Source of the DNA: Vreelandella piezotolerans
GTDB lineage: Bacteria > Pseudomonadota > Gammaproteobacteria > Pseudomonadales > Halomonadaceae
Length of the DNA stretch: 64,000 nucleotides
Direction: 5' to 3'
Assembly (NCBI RefSeq): GCF_012427705.1
Contig: NZ_CP048602.1
Location: 1,488,001-1,552,000 of the forward strand
The position numbers and the translations under genes were made by a program. How positions within the stretch are numbered: the stretch's first letter is position 1; each line of letters begins with the position of its first letter. Shown piece by piece: positions 20,616 through 28,845 of the stretch. A model generated the notes under the pieces. That model searched no databases and was not told the origin of the DNA. It worked only from the letters and a program-made list of their open reading frames with translations.

Positions 20616-20640
20616 ACGCCTACGCCTGATGCGTCCAGTG

Positions 20641-20650
20641 GGGGAGGATT
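20641..20650 (+). promoter_or_regulatory. MalT-like box 2 before second glucosidase
   Basis: GGGGAGGATT matches 8 of 10 positions of the MalT box. It faces the box at 20606 with a 25-bp gap between them, and lies 89 bp upstream of the chosen start codon. Confidence 0.45.
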
Positions 20651-20738
20651 CTATCAAGCGGCGTAGCCTGCATCATGCCAGCCATAGGTGATGACTCAAC
20701 GATTTGAGACACCGTCGGTAATAACAAGGATAAGGACC

Positions 20739-22418
20739 ATGATGCAGACACCTTCTACTTCTCACTACGTTGGCAGCCAAGGAGCCGACTGGTGGCGCGG
20801 CGCGGTGATTTACCAAATCTACCCGCGTAGCTTTATGGACAGTCACGGCGACGGCATTGGCGATTTGAAAGGGGTGATCGACAAGCTCGACTACATCGCT
20901 TCATTAAACGTCGATGCGATTTGGCTGTCGCCGTTTTTTACCTCGCCGATGAAAGATTTCGGCTACGACATCAGCAACTACCGCGATGTCGACCCCATGT
21001 TCGGCACGCTGGAAGACTTCGACCGCCTGGTCGAAGCGGCCCACGCGCGGGGGCTGAAAGTGACGATCGATCAGGTGATGTCCCACACCTCCGACCAGCA
21101 CGTGTGGTTCGAAGAGAGCCGCCAAAGCCGCGACAACCCCAAAGCCGACTGGTACGTATGGGCCGATCCCAAACCCGACGGCGCGCCGCCCACCAACTGG
21201 CAGTCGGTATTCGGCGGCAGCGCCTGGCAGTGGGATACCCGCCGCTGCCAGTACTACCTGCATAACTTCTTGGCCAGCCAGCCGGATCTTAACTTCCGCA
21301 CCCCTGCGGTGGTCGACGCCATGCTGGAAGAGGTGCGCTTCTGGTTGGAGCGCGGCGTGGATGGCTTCCGGCTGGATGCGGTGAACTTCTGCACCCACGG
21401 CGAGTTAAAAGACAACCCGCCGCGCCAGGAAGTTACCGAGAGCTTCCTGGGCGTTCGCCCCGACAACCCCTACGGCTATCAGCTCCACCAATACGACAAA
21501 ACCCAGCCGGAAAATCTGGTGTTTCTGGAGCGGCTGCGGGCGCTGCTGGATGAGTACCCCGGCACCACGAGCGTAGGTGAAGTGGGTGACGACGATGCGC
21601 TCGGCGTGATGGCGGAGTACTCCCAGGGCGGCAAGCGCCTGCACATGTGCTATTCGTTCAACCTGCTGACCGATAAAGCCGACCCTGGCTACTTGCACGA
21701 AACGCTCACCGAAATGGAAGCGCGCATTGGCGATGGCTGGCCCTGCTGGGCGCTGGGAAACCACGACGTAACGCGGCTGGCAACCCGCTGGCAGGCGGAA
21801 GGGCAGCTCGATAAGCTGCGCCTCTATTTGGTGTTCCTGTTCAGCCAGCGGGGCAGCGTATGCCTCTATCAGGGCGAAGAGCTGGGCCTGCCCGAGGCGG
21901 AGCTGACGTTCGAGCAGCTCGTCGATCCGGCGGGCATCACCTTCTGGCCTGCTTATAAAGGTCGCGATGGCTGCCGCACCCCGCACCCCTGGCAGGCGGA
22001 CGCCCGCCATGCGGGCTTTAGCAGCGCTACTCCCTGGCTGCCGGTGCCCGATTCCCACGCAAGTTTGGCGGTGGACCAGCAAGAGCAGGATGCCGATTCG
22101 CTGCTCAATGCCTACCGCGCGTTTTTAGCCTTCCGCCGCACGCAGCCTGCGCTGGTGAAAGGCGACGTGGATTACCATCCGGTACGCGACGAGGTGCTCT
22201 GTTTGGAGCGCACCCATCAGCAAACTCGCCTGCTGGTGGCGCTGAACTTTAGCGATCAAACCGTGACCCGCTCGGCTCCCGAGGGCGCTGAAGCACTGGG
22301 GGATGCACCTAAGTGGCTAAACGGCGAGTGGCAGGCAGGTACGCTGACACTGCCGCCGTTTGGGGTGGCGATTGCCCGCTGCCCGCACACTCAGGAGGAA
22401 GCACCATGGGACGTTTGA
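20739..22418 (+). CDS. GH13 alpha-glucosidase, second copy
   Basis: A 559-aa paralogue of the enzyme at 10917. I place the start at the ATG pair 20739/20742, which follows AAGGATAAGGA; the frame is open to 20688 but without a ribosome site. The GH13 regions are intact: DQVMSHTSDQHVWF, GFRLDAVNFC (nucleophile Asp), VGEVGDDD (acid/base Glu) and LGNHDVTRLATRW. There is no signal peptide, so it acts in the cytosol on imported maltodextrin-like sugars. It differs from the first copy mainly at the two ends. It lies between malT and a malK-type gene, overlaps that gene by 13 bp, and has MalT-like boxes upstream, pointing to maltose control rather than LacI control. Confidence 0.93.
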   Translation: MMQTPSTSHYVGSQGADWWRGAVIYQIYPRSFMDSHGDGIGDLKGVIDKLDYIASLNVDAIWLSPFFTSPMKDFGYDISNYRDVDPMFGTLEDFDRLVEAAHARGLKVTIDQVMSHTSDQHVWFEESRQSRDNPKADWYVWADPKPDGAPPTNWQSVFGGSAWQWDTRRCQYYLHNFLASQPDLNFRTPAVVDAMLEEVRFWLERGVDGFRLDAVNFCTHGELKDNPPRQEVTESFLGVRPDNPYGYQLHQYDKTQPENLVFLERLRALLDEYPGTTSVGEVGDDDALGVMAEYSQGGKRLHMCYSFNLLTDKADPGYLHETLTEMEARIGDGWPCWALGNHDVTRLATRWQAEGQLDKLRLYLVFLFSQRGSVCLYQGEELGLPEAELTFEQLVDPAGITFWPAYKGRDGCRTPHPWQADARHAGFSSATPWLPVPDSHASLAVDQQEQDADSLLNAYRAFLAFRRTQPALVKGDVDYHPVRDEVLCLERTHQQTRLLVALNFSDQTVTRSAPEGAEALGDAPKWLNGEWQAGTLTLPPFGVAIARCPHTQEEAPWDV

Positions 22419-23521
22419 CGTTTAGCGGCATCGGTAAGTCTTTCGATGGTATTGAAATCTCACGGGATATCGACCTCACCATCGAAGACGGCGAGTTCGT
22501 CGTTTTCGTGGGCCCCTCCGGCTGCGGTAAATCCACGCTACTCCGCATGATTGCAGGCTTGGAAGACATCACCACCGGGGATATGCAGCTCGATGGCCAG
22601 CGGATCAACGAGATACCGCCCCAGGAGCGGGACATCGGCATGGTGTTCCAATCCTACGCGCTCTACCCGCACATGAGCGTGGCGGAGAACATGGCCTTTG
22701 GCTTGAAGCTGGCGCGTACCGACAAAGCAGAAATTCGCCGCCGCGTGGAGCACGCCGCCGAGATGCTGCATCTCACCGAGCTTCTGGAGCGCAAGCCCAA
22801 AGACCTCTCCGGCGGCCAGCGCCAGCGGGTGGCCATTGGCCGCACCCTGGTCAAAGAGCCTGCCGTGTTTCTGTTCGACGAGCCGCTCTCCAATCTGGAT
22901 GCCGCGCTGCGCGTGGATATGCGGGTACAGATCGCCGCGCTGCACAAGCGCCTGAACGCCACCATGATCTACGTCACCCACGATCAGGTGGAGGCGATGA
23001 CCCTGGCCGACCGTATCGTGCTGCTCTCGAAAGGACGTATTGCCCAGGTAGGCGCGCCGCTGTCGCTGTATCACTTTCCTACCACCCTGGAAGTCGCCGA
23101 GTTCATCGGCTCGCCGCGGATCAATACGCTGCCGGTAACGGTGGTCGACCCCGGCGAGCGTCAGACCGTGGTGCGCCTGCATAGCGGTGAAACGCTGGCG
23201 GTGGCGGTCAACGGTCATCAGCTTCAGGCAGGCGATAGGGCCACCCTGGGACTGCGTGCCGAAGACTTCGTGGCGCCCGAGCAAGCCGACGCCGCCTTGA
23301 GCGCCACGCTGATGGTGGCCGAAAAGCTGGGCTATGAAACCCTCGCCCACTGGCAGTTGGCGGGCATCGATACCCCCGTGACCCAGCGGCTGGATGGCCT
23401 GACACGGCTGGAAGAGGGCCAAGTTTCGCGCTTGGGAATCGCTGGCCAGCGCTGCCACCTGTTCGATGCCGACGGTAATGCCTGTCCGCGCCAGGTCACG
23501 GTGGATGGGGTGAGCCGTTAA
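22406..23521 (+). CDS. malK: Maltose-type ABC transporter ATP-binding protein
   Basis: A 371-aa ATPase starting at the ATG at 22406, which has an AGGAGGAA ribosome site; the frame extends upstream to 22313 only because it runs inside the glucosidase gene. Walker A GPSGCGKST, signature LSGGQRQRVAIGRTLVKEP, Walker B VFLFDEPLSNLD and the switch VTHDQVEAM are intact, followed by a TOBE-type C-terminal region (LGLRAEDFVAPEQ). It overlaps the glucosidase by 13 bp. It most likely drives the malEFG importer at 30.5-34.2 kb, which lacks its own ATPase gene, by analogy with malK of the MalT regulon. Exchange with AglK is possible. Confidence 0.9.
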   Translation: MGRLTFSGIGKSFDGIEISRDIDLTIEDGEFVVFVGPSGCGKSTLLRMIAGLEDITTGDMQLDGQRINEIPPQERDIGMVFQSYALYPHMSVAENMAFGLKLARTDKAEIRRRVEHAAEMLHLTELLERKPKDLSGGQRQRVAIGRTLVKEPAVFLFDEPLSNLDAALRVDMRVQIAALHKRLNATMIYVTHDQVEAMTLADRIVLLSKGRIAQVGAPLSLYHFPTTLEVAEFIGSPRINTLPVTVVDPGERQTVVRLHSGETLAVAVNGHQLQAGDRATLGLRAEDFVAPEQADAALSATLMVAEKLGYETLAHWQLAGIDTPVTQRLDGLTRLEEGQVSRLGIAGQRCHLFDADGNACPRQVTVDGVSR

Positions 23522-23635
23522 TTTTTAAACACACAAACTTTTTTTCAAAAAGAGTGCATCCAATCGGTCTCCTTGTGTGTATCCCCTATACAGCCGCTAC
23601 TCAAAGCGGTTGAACAAAACCCCAAGGAGACTGAA

Positions 23636-24160
23636 ATGACCATCCAACACATGACGCGTGCGACGCTCGCCGCTACCTTGATTGCAACCTTCAGTCACGC
23701 CGCGTTGGCGGACATGCCCCCCGCCGACGTCCAAGTACCGGACGGCAACACCGTCGCTCTCGAAACCGTCGGCGTGGGTGCGATTACCTACATGTGTGAA
23801 GCCAAGGACGACGGCACCATGGGCTGGGTATTTAAAGGCCCACACGCTGCACTGAACGACAGCGAAGGCACCCAGGTCGGCAGCTACTACGGCCCGCCCG
23901 CCACTTGGGAAGCCCTGGACGGTTCTAAAATTACCGGCACTCAGCTAGCCGTGGCGCCGAATGGCGATGGCAACATTCCGCTGCAGCTCGTCGAAGCCAA
24001 CCCGGCGGAAGGCGAAGGCGCAATGAGCGGCGTGAGCTACATCCAGCGCTTGAACACCCAAGGTGGCGTTGCCCCTGACGTTGCCTGCGACGAGGGCCAC
24101 GACGGCGCCACTGCGGTCGTCACCTATCAAGCCGACTACATCTTCTGGACCGCGAACTAA
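23636..24160 (+). CDS. DUF3455-type secreted protein of unknown function
   Basis: A 174-aa protein starting at the ATG at 23636, which has an AAGGAGA ribosome site; an in-frame TTG at 23573 has no support. A signal peptide (MTIQHMTRATLAATLIATFSHAALA) with cleavage near ADMPP is followed by a domain with the DUF3455 pattern: YMCEAKDDGTMGWVFKGPHAAL, GSYYGPPATWEALDGSKITG and a C-terminal YQADYIFW. Two cysteines (in YMCEA and VACDE) could form a disulfide. It is followed on the same strand by an ECF sigma and anti-sigma gene, a grouping that suggests an envelope or oxidative-stress link, but function is unknown. Confidence 0.8.
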   Translation: MTIQHMTRATLAATLIATFSHAALADMPPADVQVPDGNTVALETVGVGAITYMCEAKDDGTMGWVFKGPHAALNDSEGTQVGSYYGPPATWEALDGSKITGTQLAVAPNGDGNIPLQLVEANPAEGEGAMSGVSYIQRLNTQGGVAPDVACDEGHDGATAVVTYQADYIFWTAN

Positions 24161-24198
24161 GCGTTCCAACACTGACTCACTTTTATTAAGCTTCGTAA

Positions 24199-24229
24199 GG
24201 CTAGGGACTCGTCACCAGGCTCCCTAGCC
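24199..24229 (+). terminator. Possible weak terminator after DUF3455 gene
   Basis: GGCTAGGGA (24199-24207) pairs with TCCCTAGCC (24221-24229) to make a 9-bp stem. Only GTTAT follows, so termination would be weak. It may separate the DUF3455 transcript from the sigma-factor gene. Confidence 0.4.
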
Positions 24230-24284
24230 GTTATGCTCCTGGCAGTGCGACGACCGATGCGGCGCGTTACCAGGGAGCGAAGAT

Positions 24285-24908
24285 GTGTCTGAACGTGACA
24301 TGCCTGAAACAGGTAAGGCTAACACCATTAGCACCGATAACGGCCACGTAAGGCCCGCTCAAGAATTCGATTACGCTGATGCGCTCGCCCGCTGTGCCCG
24401 GGGGGAGCACGCAGCGCTGCAACGGCTCTATCAACAGGAAGGCGCCAAGCTGCTGGGTGTCGTGCTGCGCATCGTGAAGGATCGAGGCATGGCAGAAGAT
24501 ATCGTTCACGATGCCTGCCTGAACATTTGGCAGCGCGCGGACAGCTTCGACCCGCAAAAAGGGGCGGCTCGTACTTGGATCTTCAGCATTGCCCGCCACT
24601 TGGCGCTGAATGCCATCCGCGGCCGTGACCGCGAAGTGAGCGTCGACCTGAACGACCCCCACGAACTCGATGACGACGATACCTTCCAGCAGGCGTCGCA
24701 AGTGACGGACGCCTTCGATTGGCAAACCGGCCAGCGGATGGACGAGTGCCTGCAGCAGTTGGAAACCGAACGTCGTAACTGCGTGCTGCATGCCTATGTG
24801 GATGGCTTGAGCCACGCAGAAATTGCGGCGCACACGGGCGCGCCGCTAGGTACGGTCAAAGCCTGGATCAAGCGCAGCCTGCTTCGCTTACGGGAGTGTA
24901 TGGCATGA
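24285..24908 (+). CDS. ECF-type RNA polymerase sigma factor (SigK-like)
   Basis: A 207-aa sigma-70 family factor. I use the GTG at 24285, 8 bases after AGGGAG. Region 2 covers LLGVVLRIVKDRGMAEDIVHDACLNIWQRADSFDPQKGAARTW-like sequence (about residues 60-105) and region 4 the helix-turn-helix YVDGLSHAEIAAHTGAPLGTVKAWIKRSL (about 170-198). It would direct polymerase to a small stress regulon once released from the membrane anti-sigma factor encoded next, whose start overlaps its stop as ATGA. The regulon is unknown; the upstream DUF3455 gene is a candidate member. Confidence 0.92.
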   Translation: MSERDMPETGKANTISTDNGHVRPAQEFDYADALARCARGEHAALQRLYQQEGAKLLGVVLRIVKDRGMAEDIVHDACLNIWQRADSFDPQKGAARTWIFSIARHLALNAIRGRDREVSVDLNDPHELDDDDTFQQASQVTDAFDWQTGQRMDECLQQLETERRNCVLHAYVDGLSHAEIAAHTGAPLGTVKAWIKRSLLRLRECMA

Positions 24909-25642
24909 GCCCTTCGAACGAACCCGATGACCTTCATGCCCTGGCCGGGGAGTACGTGCTAGGCACGCTGCCCATGGCCGAGCGTGAAGCCTTTGAGGCG
25001 CGTTTAGCCAACGACCCTGAGCTGCAAAAAGCGGTGGCGGCATGGGAAGAGCGCTTTTTCCCCTACACCGCGATGGTGGAGCCGGTCACGCCCTCCGATT
25101 ATCTCTGGCCGCGCATCGAGCGCAGTCTCAAAGCATCCGCTACCCATGCCCCGTCATCCGTGCCCACACGCGCTCCCAGGCCGGATGCACCACGCCGCCG
25201 CTTGATGCAGAGCCTGCCGTTTTGGCGAGGGGTGGCAGGGGCAGGATTAGCGGCTGCGCTGGCCATGGGCGTGTTGCTGACCAACGTCCCTACCGCACCC
25301 GCAACGCCAGAGTACATGGTGGTCCTGCTCGCACCGCAGACCCAGTCGGCAGGGTGGGTGGTACAAGCCGCCAACCGCCAGGAGATCCAGCTGATTCCTT
25401 TGGGCACCTTCGAGGTACCGGAGGGCAAAGCGCTGGAGTTCTGGACCAAAGCCGATGATTGGCAAGCGCCCGTCTCGCTGGGGCTCGTCGAGCCAGGGCA
25501 GCCGCTGCGCCTGCGGTTGGATCAGCTGCCGCCGCTGGAAGATAACCAGCTATTCGAGCTGACGCTGGAAGATGACACCGGCTCGCCCACCGGGCTGCCC
25601 ACCGGCCCGATTGAGTTCATTGGCCGCGCGGTCGAAATCTAA
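24905..25642 (+). CDS. Membrane anti-sigma factor, RskA-like
   Basis: A 245-aa protein starting at the ATG that overlaps the sigma stop (ATGA), with GGGAG 8 bases upstream. The cytosolic N-terminus (HALAGEYVLGTLPMAEREAFEARL, residues 10-35) is the RskA sigma-binding pattern without a zinc-binding CxxC. One membrane segment (about 105-125, GVAGAGLAAALAMGVLL) leads to a periplasmic RskA_C domain (YMVVLLAPQTQSAGWVVQA.. to GPIEFIGRAVEI). It should hold the sigma factor inactive until an envelope signal causes its release or proteolysis. It converges with trkA (15 bp gap). Confidence 0.9.
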   Translation: MSPSNEPDDLHALAGEYVLGTLPMAEREAFEARLANDPELQKAVAAWEERFFPYTAMVEPVTPSDYLWPRIERSLKASATHAPSSVPTRAPRPDAPRRRLMQSLPFWRGVAGAGLAAALAMGVLLTNVPTAPATPEYMVVLLAPQTQSAGWVVQAANRQEIQLIPLGTFEVPEGKALEFWTKADDWQAPVSLGLVEPGQPLRLRLDQLPPLEDNQLFELTLEDDTGSPTGLPTGPIEFIGRAVEI

Positions 25643-25657
25643 CGTCGCCAGCCGCTG

Positions 25658-27031
25658 TTAAAAAAAGCTCAACCCGACTTGGAACAGACGCTCCACGTCG
25701 CGAATACGCCGCTTGTCGATCACGAACAGAATCACGTGGTCGCCGCTCTCCACCTTCACATCGCCGTGGGCAATCAGCACCTCTTTGCCGCGTACGATGG
25801 CGCCGATGGTGGTGCCCTCGGGCAGGTCGATATCGGCGATGGTGCGGCCCACGACTTTCGACGACTGCTTATCGCCGTGGGCGATGGCCTCGATCGCCTC
25901 TGCCGCGCCCCGGCGCAGCGAGTGTACGTTGACGATATCGCCCCGGCGCACGTGGGTCAGCAGGCTGCCGATGGTGGCCTGTTGGGGGGAGATGGCGATG
26001 TCGATATCGCCACCCTGCACCAAATCCACGTAGGCCGCGTTGTTGATCAGCGTGAGGACCTTCTTCGCTCCCAGCCGTTTGGCCAGCAGCGACGACATGA
26101 TGTTCACTTCGTCGTCGTTGGTCAGCGCGCAGAAGATATCGCAGTCTTCGATGTTTTCTTCTTCCAACAGCCGCTTGCTGGTGGCGCTGCCGTGCAGCAC
26201 CACGGTGCGGTCCAGCCGCTCGGAGAGCGTGGTGCAGCGCTCCAGGCTGTGCTCGATGATCTTGACCTGATGGCTGTGCTCCAAGTGCTCCGCCAAGCGT
26301 TCGCCGATATTGCCGCCTCCGGCGATGACGACCCGGCGGAAGTCCCGCTCTACCTTGCGCAGCTCGCTCATCACCGCGCGGATATCTCGCCGGGCGGCGA
26401 GAAAAAACACCTCGTCGTCGGCTTCGATGATGGTGTCGCCCCGGGGGATGATCGGCCGGTTGCGACGGTAGATCGCCGCCACGCGGGTTTCCACGTTGGG
26501 CATGTGCTTGCCCAGAAAAGCCAAATCCTGGCCCACCAATGGACCGCCGTAGAAGGCTTTCACCGCTACCAGCTGTACCAACCCGCCGGCAAACTCCAGC
26601 ACCTGCAGCGCGCCGGGATGCTCGATCAAGCGGCGCACGTGATCCGTCACCACCTGCTCGGGGCTGATCAGCACGTCGATGGGAATGGCTTCGTGGGCGA
26701 AGAGGCCTTTACGAGTCAGGTAGGCAGTGGAGCGGACCCGGGCAATTTTGGTGGGGGTGCGAAACAGCGTGTGAGCCACCTGACAGGCGATCATATTGAT
26801 CTCGTCGGTGTTGGTCACCGCGATCAGCATATCGGCGTCTTCGCAGCCCGCCTGGCGCAGCACGATCGGGTAGGAGCCTGCGCCGGTCACCGTGCGGATA
26901 TCCAGCTTGGTGTGCAGCTCGCGCAGTTTTGCGCCGTCGGTATCGACGACGGTGATGTCGTTCTCCTCGCGGGCAAGGTGCTCGGCTAGGGTTGCGCCCA
27001 CTTGGCCTGCCCCAAGAATGATGATTTTCAT
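25658..27031 (-). CDS. trkA: Trk potassium uptake regulatory NAD-binding protein
   Basis: A 457-aa cytosolic subunit that gates the TrkH/TrkI channel. It holds two RCK (TrkA-N plus TrkA-C) repeats: the first NAD fold starts [20 protein letters not shown] (residues 1-20), and the second starts near residue 233 with [20 protein letters not shown]. Length is as in E. coli TrkA (458 aa). The start overlaps the response-regulator stop as ATGA and has an AGGAG site. It is the last gene of trkH-kinase-regulator-trkA, an arrangement that couples the gate and a two-component system in one transcript. Confidence 0.96.
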   Translation of the reverse strand: MKIIILGAGQVGATLAEHLAREENDITVVDTDGAKLRELHTKLDIRTVTGAGSYPIVLRQAGCEDADMLIAVTNTDEINMIACQVAHTLFRTPTKIARVRSTAYLTRKGLFAHEAIPIDVLISPEQVVTDHVRRLIEHPGALQVLEFAGGLVQLVAVKAFYGGPLVGQDLAFLGKHMPNVETRVAAIYRRNRPIIPRGDTIIEADDEVFFLAARRDIRAVMSELRKVERDFRRVVIAGGGNIGERLAEHLEHSHQVKIIEHSLERCTTLSERLDRTVVLHGSATSKRLLEEENIEDCDIFCALTNDDEVNIMSSLLAKRLGAKKVLTLINNAAYVDLVQGGDIDIAISPQQATIGSLLTHVRRGDIVNVHSLRRGAAEAIEAIAHGDKQSSKVVGRTIADIDLPEGTTIGAIVRGKEVLIAHGDVKVESGDHVILFVIDKRRIRDVERLFQVGLSFF

Positions 27032-27753
27032 TGATTGGACTCCTCACGGTCGAACTCGACACAGAAGCGGTAACCGATGCCAGGCTCCGTCTGCAACAAG
27101 CTGGGGGCTTGTGGATCATCCCCCAGCTTTTGGCGTAACTTGCTTACCACGATACGTAAATAGTGGGTGTCTTCCTGATGCGTAGGACCCCAAATGGCTT
27201 TCAACAGGTGGGTTTGCGTCACGATACGGCCCGCCCGACCGATCAATAGCGCCAGCACGGCAAACTCTTTGGGCGTCAAATGAATCGTCTCGCCGCTCAA
27301 GGTCACCAGGTGGGCGTCGATGTCCAGCGTCAGAGCGCCATACTGATAGCGGGATGGCTCACTTGGGGTGGGATAGTGGCGCAGCACGGCCCGAATACGG
27401 GCCAACAGCTCCTGAATCCCAAAGGGCTTGGTGACATAATCATTGGCACCGCTATCCAGCGCAGTGACCTTCTCGGACTCCTGGCCACGCACCGACACGA
27501 TAATGATCGGTAGCGCGCTGTGTTGGCGCAGCGCCCGAAGCACTTGTTGACCATCCATGTCAGGCAACCCTAGGTCCAGTAGGACGACATCGATCGCATC
27601 GGCGCCTGCTGCTTCGTCCACCGTCCGAATGGCCTGTTGCCCGGTGCTGGCTTCGCTAATCAAAAAACCTTGCGATATCAAGCTAATACGCAAGAACTGC
27701 CGAATGGCGGGCTCATCGTCGACGATGAGAATGCGAGTAGGCTTAGTCCTCAT
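27028..27753 (-). CDS. KdpE-like OmpR-family response regulator
   Basis: A 241-aa regulator starting at the ATG at 27753, which has an AGGAG site; the frame is open to 27816. The receiver domain begins [20 protein letters not shown] with acidic pocket DD and phospho-acceptor Asp in [13 protein letters not shown] (about residue 56). The C-terminal winged helix carries [31 protein letters not shown] and [20 protein letters not shown], closest in character to KdpE. It overlaps the kinase gene by 11 bp and trkA by 4 bp. It probably adjusts trk expression in response to potassium or turgor, but that is inferred from context. The inverted repeat at 30374 is a possible target. Confidence 0.9.
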   Translation of the reverse strand: MRTKPTRILIVDDEPAIRQFLRISLISQGFLISEASTGQQAIRTVDEAAGADAIDVVLLDLGLPDMDGQQVLRALRQHSALPIIIVSVRGQESEKVTALDSGANDYVTKPFGIQELLARIRAVLRHYPTPSEPSRYQYGALTLDIDAHLVTLSGETIHLTPKEFAVLALLIGRAGRIVTQTHLLKAIWGPTHQEDTHYLRIVVSKLRQKLGDDPQAPSLLQTEPGIGYRFCVEFDREESNQ

Positions 27754-28834
27754 GGCGAGGCTCCTGCGACGGCGTCGGCAATGGTAGCGACATGATGATA
27801 CTCGTGCCGTGGCCATGAAGGCCGTCGGTGGCCGTTACGGTTCCGCCGTGAGCGCCCAGCATTCCGCGGCAAATGGCGAGCCCCAGGCCGGTGCCGTGCA
27901 AACTTCGGTCGCCATCGTTGCCGGTGAAGAACATCTCGAACACCTGCTCACGTAAATGGCGTGGAATGCCAGGCCCCTCATCGCTGACGGTGAGCGTCAT
28001 CTTGCAGGCATTTTCATCGGTGGCTGCCGCAATGGTGATCTGGCCGCCAGTCGGTGAGAAGCGGGCGGCATTTTCCAATACATTGACGAGCGCCTGCTCC
28101 ACCAAGGCTGGGTGAACGTGTAACAGAGGTAGATCGCTGTTCCACACCTGCTGCACGGTCAGGGGGGCTAACGCTCCTGACAAGCGTTTACGAGCAGCGG
28201 CGACAAGGTCGTCGACGCTTATCCAGTCTCGCTCGATGGCAAGCTTGCCGTGCCCTAGCCGCGTCATGTCCAACAGGTTTTGAATGTAGCGATTCAAACG
28301 CTCGCTCTCGTTCAAAATACCGTCTAGCAACGCGAAGCGATCTTTTGCTGTTAGCTGCGGGTCGAGTGCGCGCAGTGAGCTGGCGGCGCCTATGATCGAC
28401 GCCAGCGGCGTGCGCAGATCATGGGAAACGGACGCGAGCAGCGCAGAGCGCAGCCGCTCTTGCTCCTCTGCCAGCCGCGCTGCGTTGAGGGCCAGCATGC
28501 GTTCCCGGCTTACGCCAGTAATGTTGCCGACGACCAGCGCCACGATCAAAAAGAACAGCAGCGTGACTAGCTGTTCGCGCTCGGCCACCGCTAGGGAGAA
28601 GTAGGGCTCGGTAAATGCCACGTTGAAAACGATGAAGTTCAACAGCGCGCTGATAAAGGCGGCATAGCTACCGACCAAGACGGCGCAGGCCAGCACTGCT
28701 GTCAAGAAAATCAGCGATAGATTGGCTAGCGCGAGCCAAGCGAATAGCCACCAAGCCACTAGCAGTGCCGCGAGGCTGGTGCCTACCACCAGCGCCCACT
28801 CCCGCAGGGTAGGCAGGCGTCGTAGTGCCGTCAT
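27743..28834 (-). CDS. KdpD-like sensor histidine kinase lacking the KdpD N-terminal domain
   Basis: A 363-aa membrane kinase starting at the ATG at 28834 (GAGGAG site upstream). Four closely packed membrane segments in the first 105 residues form a DUF4118-like module as in KdpD. They are followed by an H-box with His in LASVSHDLRTPLASIIGAASSL, N-box VNVLENAARFSPTGG, G1 VSDEGPGIP and G2 GTGLGLAICRGMLGAHGG. The approximately 400-residue N-terminal KdpD/Usp sensor region and the GAF domain of E. coli KdpD are missing. It overlaps the regulator gene downstream and starts 12 bp before the trkH stop on the transcript, so all four genes are coupled. Confidence 0.9.
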   Translation of the reverse strand: MTALRRLPTLREWALVVGTSLAALLVAWWLFAWLALANLSLIFLTAVLACAVLVGSYAAFISALLNFIVFNVAFTEPYFSLAVAEREQLVTLLFFLIVALVVGNITGVSRERMLALNAARLAEEQERLRSALLASVSHDLRTPLASIIGAASSLRALDPQLTAKDRFALLDGILNESERLNRYIQNLLDMTRLGHGKLAIERDWISVDDLVAAARKRLSGALAPLTVQQVWNSDLPLLHVHPALVEQALVNVLENAARFSPTGGQITIAAATDENACKMTLTVSDEGPGIPRHLREQVFEMFFTGNDGDRSLHGTGLGLAICRGMLGAHGGTVTATDGLHGHGTSIIMSLPLPTPSQEPRHED

Positions 28835-28845
28835 GATAGAACTCC

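Noticed and set aside
25679-26989. 436-aa plus-strand open frame opposite trkA
   Set aside because: Antisense shadow of a well-conserved gene; GC-rich codon bias explains the long open frame.
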